From positions 496,001-560,000 of the forward strand of contig NADL03000650.1 of assembly GCA_002205965.3 (NCBI GenBank): DNA of 64,000 nucleotides, read 5' to 3'. Below the pieces are notes generated by a model. It saw only the letters and a list, made by a program, of their open reading frames with translations, searched no databases and was not told where the DNA came from. Positions 56,975 through 64,000 of this stretch are shown here, one piece after another (position 1 is the stretch's first letter; every line of letters starts with the position of its first letter). Position numbers and translations under genes: made by a program. Source of the stretch: Kappaphycus alvarezii. Taxonomy: Eukaryota > Rhodophyta > Florideophyceae > Gigartinales > Solieriaceae.

Positions 56975-58640
56975 GCTTGTAACTTTTCAAAAGTTCTGGT
57001 GATTTCTTAAGGTGTGATTCGGGAAGTCACGAGTTTACGTGGTCTCTGTATCCCTTCAATTTGACAAGGAATTAACTTTTTCCACGTTCTTTCTCCTGAG
57101 CGAGTATATATTAAACTTCGTATTCCTTATGTCCATCCTGAAATTGGAGAGTTGGCGCGGTGGAATTTTCGGTTGAATTTATCTTCAAAGAACTGTTTCA
57201 AGAGGCTAGCGTGGAACGCATGATGTATTCCTCTGTCAATCATCGGTTGAGGTAGCTACAAACGGTACGTAAACAGTTAACAACTTCTGTGATTTTAAAG
57301 GGACCACAATTCCAGGATTCAGTTTGCGTGATCCAGCTACATCTTCGAATTATAAATTCTTTGTTGATAGCCAGCCTTGTTACTAATATTGGACGTAGAT
57401 TTACTTCTCTTCTTGTTTAAATATTTTGCCGTGGATTCATTGGCTTTTTGGATTTGATTCTGGGCTTTCCTTAATGCTCCTGTATGTCTTTTAGGAAACC
57501 TGACGCTGGAACATCCAAGGGTACTGTCCTTGGTTGAATTCGATAGTTGAGGAAAATGGTGAGAAAGTTGTGGTTAAATTCACGGAGGAGTTGTAGACAA
57601 CTTCAAAGTATACCGGGTAATTATGCCAATCTGCTTTGTCGAAGCTAACGAAAGCATAGATCATTTCCTCTATTTTCCTGCTCATTATCTCCGACTATCC
57701 ATCAGTTTTTGGTGGTATGTAAAGGACGGGGCATCCCTCTTCCTACTAGAGCAAAAATGTTTGTCCAAAACTTGCTCATGAAGATGGGATCTCGGTCACA
57801 TATGATATTCTCTAGTAACCCATGGTATCTTTATACGTGATTCTTGAGCAGAAGAGCCGATTCAGTTGCATCTGTATTAGATTTCTTTGGTATTATTATG
57901 ATCATCCTAGAAAGTCTGTCTACGACTATTAACACGTCGTTGTTTCTATTTTTCGACTTTGGGAGAGGTGTTATGCAACCCATGGTTCTGTTGGTCCATT
58001 TGGTTTTCGGTGGATCTAGTGGTTCTAAAAGACCTGCAGGCTTCTGGTGGATTGCTTTGGCTCTCTGTAATTGGCAGGAACGAACGTACCGTACTACATC
58101 CGGTCTTAAAGTTTTCCAATAAATTTTTGGTGATATCCTGTTGATAGCTTTGCTTATTCCTACATGTCCCTTGTTAGGCGAGCAATGATAGTCATGCAGG
58201 AGCTTGACTATGAAAACGTCCCTTTGGTACAAAGATATTCTTTTTTCTAAGTAGAAGCATCCCTTGACGCTCAAAGGGAGCTTTCGGGTCTTGATAATTG
58301 GTTATGAGGTTATCATCCCAGCCATAATCTTCTGCTAACCCTACTAACTCAGTATTCGTGAATGATATGGTCGAAATTTTATTTAATTATGAGGATTTCT
58401 TGGTAAATAACTTCTTATAGTAATGAATTTTTCCGGTGATCAGCTGGCGGTATATCTTTTGGTCGTCTCGGTAGTGCATCCGCCACTACATTTAATTTTC
58501 CTGAGATGCGGATTATCTTGAAGTTGAAATTAACTAATCTTTCCGGCCATCTCACTTGTCTCGGCGACAATTTTTCTTGGGTTTCTTGTGTTTCTATATG
58601 TATCTTAGGGATAGTAGTCCAAGTTAACGGTAATTACCGT
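56975..58640 (-). pseudogene. Ty3/gypsy chromovirus relic: RNase H, integrase, chromodomain
   Basis: Minus-strand order: end of RNase H (LSPRQVRWPERLVNFNFKII then LNVVADALPRRP, about 58.57-58.45 kb); integrase zinc region (LLHDYHCSPNKGHVGISKAI, VVRYVRSCQLQ; the last Cys of CxxC is replaced by Gln, 58.2-58.06 kb); core (MGCITPLPKSKNRNNDVLIV, DRLSRM; the first catalytic Asp position reads Gly); RDPIFMSKFWTNIF-like target region with shifts; SH3-like WNCGPFKI; and at about 57125-56975 a chromodomain (KEYEV, YILAQEKERGKS, FLVKLKGYRDHVNS, LPESHLKKSPELLKSY) with two stops. A C-terminal chromodomain marks chromoviruses, which use it to target certain chromatin (family knowledge). Confidence 0.75.
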
Positions 58641-59489
58641 AAAAGTAGGATCTCCACTATTTGAGGAAATGTACAATGGCCAAAAGTTCCGTTTTATGGG
58701 CCGCATAGTTTGTTCAGTGTAGTTCCTGGGCCCGGTCCATACTGCCCAGTGGTCTCAGTTCATGTTTGGGACACGTTCCCTGACACCTAACGATACGTAC
58801 TGGCGCTGTGTAGACACAAGTGATCTTTTACGACCTTTTTTTTGGTTTATTTAGCGAGCCTCATAGGAAGGCATTGTGGCCGATAAGCAAGCGCACAACT
58901 GTACAACATGTACAAACAAACCACAGTAAGCCCGTGTAAGGCATTTCACTGCAACATGTTCCTGTGCCACCGCATGACTTACCGCGGCTCACCTTTCCCG
59001 CTCGACGCGTGCACGCCATTGACTAATGTATTTACTGTATGTTCCTTGTAGTTTTAAATGTATTTCTGATGTAACCGTTAGCTTGATAGTTGATAGTCTA
59101 ACCTAGTCTTACCTATATACCACTTAACGCTTCGCTACCCACTGAGGAAACGAGGAACCAAATGCCTACACTGAGATATGCCCCATACTTTCAACTATTC
59201 AGCACTGCCACTGTTTCGCAACTTGGGCAAAAGAACCCGTAGTTATCATAGTCACTCAGGTTAACCCGTTGTTCGGTTCCCTGTTCTGGGTGGGTTTCTT
59301 GTTGTTTTACCCAACCCAAATTAGCGTTTAACGACACAGAGACACAGCACGTCCTAGTGAGTTCTAAACCCAAACTTGGTTTCTAAAACCACACGTTCTG
59401 TCGCGCTACTTGGAAAATGGCCTTCGAATACCCCAGTGGTAAAACCATCCTAACTCCCTGTTATTGAACCACACAACTAGCTTCCCGAC
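58641..59489. other. possible LTR or leader of the following element, unproven
   Basis: No coding signal. The position just upstream of a gag relic makes an LTR plausible, but no second copy is visible in the window. Confidence 0.25.
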
Positions 59490-60903
59490 CTAGAAAGTGC
59501 TTCGAGCATTCTTTTTTGTTTTCTTGTTTCGGATTCCGTTTTTCGTTGTCACGGTAGAAGACCATATGGCTACAAAGAAGCCATCAATGGCAAGTCCGCC
59601 GGAGACACGCTCGCGCCTTGGATACAGATGGGCAAGTCCGGAGATTGAGATCGCGTTTGGCCAACGACCGCAGATTCCTGCCATGCATAACCTACCCGCC
59701 GTAAGATTGCAAGATCCTGCAGCACAGGCACCAACACCAGAAGGAAAGACCCTACTTTTCAGGCTACGGTTCCACAGACATAGGCAGTTTCTAGAGCCAT
59801 TTAGGTTTCTGAACAGCCTACTTTGGGACGCAATCCCACTTCTCAGGCCATTGAGCCTACAGCAAGTTGTCAAGGTGAGGAAACTCCTGCGAAAAATGAC
59901 TCCGACCCTTCCGTCAAGACAATTTGCCAAATTGAGGATCAATTCACATACAATCGCATGGTCAGATATGTAGACCAAGTGGTTGGTACCCTCTGAGATG
60001 ACCTTCTTAAGGCCGTCAAGGATCGTGAGGACACGTCCAAGCCCATTGGTAATACAGCCACGAATGGAGAAGAAGCCATCTTGCATGAGCTACGCACATT
60101 AAGAGGAGACGTTAAACTCCTCATGAAATCCCAGGGTACTCATGCCCAAGAGGATATTAAGGAATCTAAGGCGAAAAGCGAAGCACCAGCAGATGTGAAT
60201 GGATCCCAGAAAGGCAGCCATGCCAATAGGGAAAAGGGTGGCCCACTCGACAATTACGAGTCGCAGGACATCGTTGATCCCTAGAAGGACGAGAAGTCCA
60301 CAAGGAGTAGTCATCACGAAAGCGAGACTCGTCTCGCAAAAGGCCGTCGATTCCACAAAAAGCAGGAAGCGTCGCCACCATGAATCGGATGCTAGTCCCT
60401 CGGATTCGTCGCCCAGCTCTTCTGATTCTTCTTCAGGAACCGATGTTGACGATGACACGTCGTCATCGGAGGATTCGACCAGTGAGCACAAGCTCGGTAG
60501 CGCTCACAAGCGCAAGCAAGGCCCTTAGATCAAGCGGTTGGACGTCCCCAAGCCCAACAACCATCACTTCGATAGGGCTCTTTATTACAGAACGTACAAG
60601 TTGGCAAGCAGAAGCCACTCAAGGACTGGACGCCAAACTGGTAAGATAATGGGCCAAATCAAGGGACTTGAGCTCTTGATGAGGGACTCTTCCTTTTCCG
60701 GCGAGGATCCGACCCTTTTTTTGGATTTTCTTTCCAGATTTGTCGATGAAGCCGGTACCTTGGAAATGAGCGAGGCCCAGAAATTCATTCCCTTCCCTTA
60801 CTTTCTTAAGGGACAGGCCGCCGCTCAGTTCCGAAGCGCCAAGACAGTATCTTCGCGCTCAGACAGAGGCACCTCCAATTGGACGAGGGCCATACAGTAA
60901 ATT

Positions 60904-61480
60904 ACATGCTTCGTACTTACGCAACCCCCAATTCCATTCGTGCCACGATACAGCAGTAACGATCGTTGACGCAGAAGCCCGAGTAAGATGAAGTTACCTT
61001 CGCAATGAGGGTATCCAAGGCCAGTAGCCGATGGGAGGCTGGACAGTACAGTACATGCTTCGTACTTACGCAACCCCCAATTCCAATCGTTCCACGATAC
61101 AGCAGTAACGATCGTTGACGCAGAAGCCCGAGTAAGATGAAGTTACCTTCGCAATGAGGGTATCCAAGGCCAGTAGCCGATGGGAGGCTGGACAGTACAG
61201 TACATGCTTCGTACTTACGCAACCCCCAATTCCATTCGTGCCACGATACAGCAGTAACGATCGTTGACGCAGAAGCCCGAGTAAGATGAAGTTACCTTCG
61301 CAATGAGGGTATCCAAGGCCAGTAGCCGATGGGAGGCTGGACAGTACAGTACATGCTTCGTACTTACGCAACCCCCAATTCCAATCGTTCCACGATACAG
61401 CAGTAACGATCGTTGACGCAGAAGCCCGAGTAAGATGAAGTTACCTTCGCAATGAGGGTATCCAAGGCTGGTAGCCGATG
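60904..61480. repeat. 149-bp tandem repeat, four units in A-B-A-B order
   Basis: Units start at 60904, 61053, 61202 and 61351. Units 1 and 3 share CCATTCGTGCCACG; units 2 and 4 share CCAATCGTTCCACG. The last unit is cut short and diverges after about 61468. The joins between units carry ACAGTACAGTACATGC. The array lies inside the gag frame; 149 is not a multiple of three. Confidence 0.95.
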
Positions 61481-62010
61481 TGAGAATGTATTCCCAGAAT
61501 GGGAGAAGACCACCTACTTTGTGGATGGTGTCATCCCATCTATAAGGAAACTCGTTGCCAGGTACAGGGAAGACTCGAAGCGCAGGCTGTAGTTTGAACA
61601 AATTGTTCACTATGCACAGGACGAAAGTGATACCTTCCGTGCCTGACTTGGAACCTGAAAGCCCCGTCAGGCGCCAATGCCACTATTAAAGGCCAAAATT
61701 GAAAGGCCATCAGTGGAATTCATTGCCGATTCATTGGAAGAATTCCGTGACTTTCCGTCCCAATTTGAGCATTCAGTTCACCAAGGCGAAGGGGAAGCCT
61801 ACTTTGTGCAGGAAGGATCGCCGATCCCGACGTCCAATCTCCTCAGCACTACAGCTCCATCGTCATCAGCGACAGAAAACGATCCGCTGTTTGCTATGGG
61901 ACCTCGCATCGTACCAGCACCGTATGCCGCAGGAGCATTTTGCTCATGTGTAACGCAGTCGTCCAGGTTGGAAGGACAATCTTCAGTCCAATAGACCTCG
62001 TGTGATCATA

Positions 62011-62052
62011 TGCCACTTATGTTATACGAAGGGGCATATCTCGCCAGAGTGC
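62011..62052 (+). other. retroviral-type CCHC zinc knuckle
   Basis: Codons read CHLCYTKGHISPEC, exactly C-X2-C-X4-H-X4-C, the nucleic-acid-binding knuckle of gag nucleocapsid. Confidence 0.85.
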
Positions 62053-62614
62053 AAACTCCCGATACGCGAGTTGGGGACGATCGTGTCCACTTTTTAGTCG
62101 TTAGATCCAGAAGAAAAGGCCATTGTGCCAAAGCAGAGTTACCGCAGGGTACTCGCTGCTATGAAGGCATATGCCACTGTTGGTCAGTCGTCGACCACTT
62201 CGTCAGGCTCGACTCCAATGGCAACTGAACGCCACCCGGTTGTCTTGAAACGCGCCTCGAACACTCAATCGCAGGCGGAAAAATAGACAGGGTTCACATT
62301 TTCGATACTGGGAAGTCATCCCCGGAGGCCTCTAAAGCCGAAGGTATCGCTAGGGATAAGGAACCCAAGTTTGTTCATTCGCGGACAAGGGAAGAAAGAC
62401 CACCGCTACAGGAATTAAATTCCACATCGAGGCACTTAAGATCCTACAAAGATATCACGAATCGCAGCGTCTTACAACAACTTCGCAGCTCATAGCGTCG
62501 CATTGTGGATGAGACACGCCCAAATGCGATCTTCCTCATGGCCCGTCGCAATTACAAGGTATATGCAACTTTGGCCATAGTACTGACCAATTAGTTAGAC
62601 AGCTCACGGTCTTG

Positions 62615-62852
62615 GACACAGGAGCTGGTACCTATTTTTTTTCGTAAATAACTCGTGCCAAAGTTTCTTCTTGAACAGATGAAAATGGGTCCGATTCCCA
62701 GCATTGCCGATGCTAACGGCAAACTAGTACTTTCGATGGGGAAGACGCCACTTGTGGTCCTACTAGGACATTTGGTGGTCAAGGCTAAATTTCTTGTCGA
62801 TGAAAGACTTGCCGCACCCGTGATAATGTGTTGTGACTTCTGCGACCGATAG
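62615..62852 (+). pseudogene. retroelement aspartic protease relic
   Basis: VLDTGAGTYFF carries the catalytic D-T-G-A (codons 62615-62626). The frame then changes at the T8 run (62634-62641), and the protease body continues to about 62852 with flap and hydrophobic strands (KLVLSMGKTPLVVLLGH). It is part of element E. Confidence 0.65.
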
Positions 62853-63160
62853 TTTGAAGGTATCTTCACTCGGATACGCGCATTTGAATTGGACGACGGT
62901 TGCTATGTGCCTATCGTACGGCGACCATTGGAAAGAGCGCCAAACGCGGTCCCGTTGCCCCCAGAGTTGGATTACGATGACAAAAGGAAGCAAAAGCCCC
63001 GAGAAGATACGCGTTGTTATCGCCCATGAGATCCCCGCGATGTCTCAGAAGATGTTTACAGTAACCATGAAGCGTGCAAGAGTCTTATTCGTAGAACCAA
63101 GACAACTCTTGTATGACAAGAAAGGCTTAATTGCCACAATTATAATAAAATAGAAAAATT

Positions 63161-63799
63161 AGAGAGTATCCTTTTTCAACTGTTTTAGCATTCTGTTTTA
63201 GCATTCAGCCTCGTCGATGATAGTAAATGTGCCATCAATTCTGTTTTGATCCCAGGACAGCCGGCGTTGTAAGGTAGATCCTTGCCAGTCATTACTTTTC
63301 TCAGTCAAATGTGCATTATCGTCGAAAGTTCTTCTTCCTAAATCCATTAGTGAGCTCAAACTGGAGGACAATTTTCTTGAAATGGAAAGGTAGTGACTTA
63401 TGCCACCATAATTCTCTTCATTGCGCACTATAACTGTGATTAGAGCAGAAAAACACTTCGCAATAGATTCAATGAAGACGTCAAGCAAATCTGAGTGAGA
63501 CATTCCGAGCCTCTTCTCACGAGAGTCTCTATCAAACTATATTCTCCTTGCATCAAGCCTAATCTCCGTTCGCGATGATTTCAAATCGGAAACGAATAAC
63601 CATATGGAGAGCATTTAATCCATATAACATGAAATTAATGCAGGAAAAACCGTCATCTCCATCAGTAAAGTTCGGCAAGCAATCAATTACATTTTAGCCA
63701 CTTTTTTCAGTAGTTACTGTAAGCTGCAGTATGATTGGACATTAAATTTAGAACGAATTTATTTCATTGAGGGTGTCGCCAAGCAATTTCATAGGAGTG
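63161..63799. other. no recognised gene; one unknown minus-strand ORF
   Basis: A 101-codon frame from ATG 63503 down to 63198 (-) reads LLDVFIESIAKCFSALITVI and LMDLGRRTFDDNAHLTEKSN. It is protein-like but unrecognised. CTGTTTTAGCATT is duplicated at about 63180-63205. Confidence 0.3.
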
Positions 63800-64000
63800 T
63801 TACTCAGGTTGAGAAAAACGCCCGCCTTGACACGGCATGCAAGCAAGGATAACGTTAGCAATACTTGACCAAATAACATAACTGAGGCACTGCAATATTT
63901 GACACCTTGCCATGATTGAGTTGGCGCACAGGCCGAAACAAGAGATGTTTGGCACAGTCTTCGATAACTTGTCGCGAACGGGTAGGCAGAGCAACAAGTG
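63800..64000 (-). pseudogene. LINE-like C-terminus, copy G (runs off the right edge)
   Basis: The minus-strand frame ending at 63800 reads ILQCLSYVIWSSIANVILA, matching YQKLSYAIWSTCAAS of copy A and YQRISCVLWSSVAMAI of copy C. The upstream part is outside the window. Confidence 0.45.

Larger units (their letters stand above)
59490..63160 (+). pseudogene. LTR-retrotransposon gag-protease relic (element E)
   Basis: Plus-strand frames in order: N-terminal part from about 59565 (MATKKPSMASPPETRSRLGY); a coiled, charged stretch (ILHELRTLRGDVKLLMKSQG, 60.08 kb); a Ser/Asp-rich linker (60.38-60.53 kb); the gag core (FSGEDPTLFLDFLSRFVDEA at 60694-60753, YFLKGQAAAQF); a 149-bp tandem array that breaks it (60904-61480); more gag (FVDGVIPSIRKLVARYREDS, 61.52 kb); a C-X2-C-X4-H-X4-C zinc knuckle (62011-62052); and an aspartic protease, with DTGAG at 62615 and, after a frameshift in a T8 run, GPIPSIADANGKLVLSMGKT, HLVVKAKFLVDERLAAPVIM, then FELDDGCYVPIVRRPLERAP in a further frame. 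There are many stops. No reverse transcriptase follows; the relic ends near 63.16 kb. Whether it was Ty1/copia or Ty3/gypsy is not decided by these parts. Confidence 0.65.

Noticed and set aside
60825-61610. Four overlapping minus-strand ORFs with nearly the same 80-130 residue sequence
   Set aside because: They are antisense readings of the 149-bp tandem array, and the array itself interrupts a plus-strand gag frame.

Overview
This window looks like nuclear DNA of a eukaryote. Two highly conserved ribosome-biogenesis genes of eukaryotic type (SBDS/Sdo1 and RPF2) and a Sec14-like gene with one GT-AG intron lie among decayed eukaryotic transposons: PIF/Harbinger, a pogo/Tigger-type DDE_1 element, Ty3/gypsy, Ty1/copia and a LINE-like family. 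Host genes are few, compact and intron-poor. Two of them converge with about 35 bp between their stop codons, inside long repeat-rich stretches. That layout resembles florideophyte red algae such as Chondrus, but this assignment is an inference and no marker in the window proves it.

Layout. 1-0.9 kb: end of a LINE-like ORF with a zinc-binding/endonuclease-like C-terminus, open to the left edge. 1.9-2.9 kb: dead PIF/Harbinger transposase (-). About 4.6-16.3 kb: visibly AT-rich block without a recognisable gene. 16.3-20.8 kb: low-information sequence with short charged ORFs. 21.4-23.2 kb: dead DDE_1 transposase (-). 23.7-25.7 kb: a Myb-like gene (+) and a Harbinger transposase (-) facing each other, a nearly complete two-gene Harbinger element. 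26-28.7 kb: LINE-like fragments. 29.3-30.3 kb: spliced CRAL-TRIO (Sec14-like) gene. 30.8-31.4 kb: diverged LINE-like copy. 32.7-35.5 kb, 39.9-42.2 kb and 44.3-47.6 kb: three decayed Ty3/gypsy pol regions (+). Between them are two unrecognised broken coding regions, a zinc-finger-like relic and an acidic split ORF. 48.8-49.4 kb: another LINE-like copy. 50.8-51.9 kb: gag/protease relic. 51.9-52.2 kb: LINE-like copy just upstream of SBDS. 52.4-54.2 kb: SBDS (+) and RPF2 (-). 54.9-55.3 kb: segment with paired palindromes at both ends. 55.8-56.4 kb: Ty1/copia relic (-). 57.0-58.6 kb: chromodomain Ty3/gypsy relic (-). 59.5-63.2 kb: LTR-element gag-protease relic with an internal 149-bp tandem array. 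63.8 kb-end: another LINE-like copy (-).

Only three genes look functional: the Sec14-like gene, SBDS and RPF2. SBDS and RPF2 both act in maturation of the large ribosomal subunit. Everything else is transposon-derived or unrecognised. The relics carry in-frame stops and frameshifts, and many stops sit where the family has Trp or probably Gln, as expected from C-to-T decay. Calls for the relics come from reading motifs by eye; no database search was possible.
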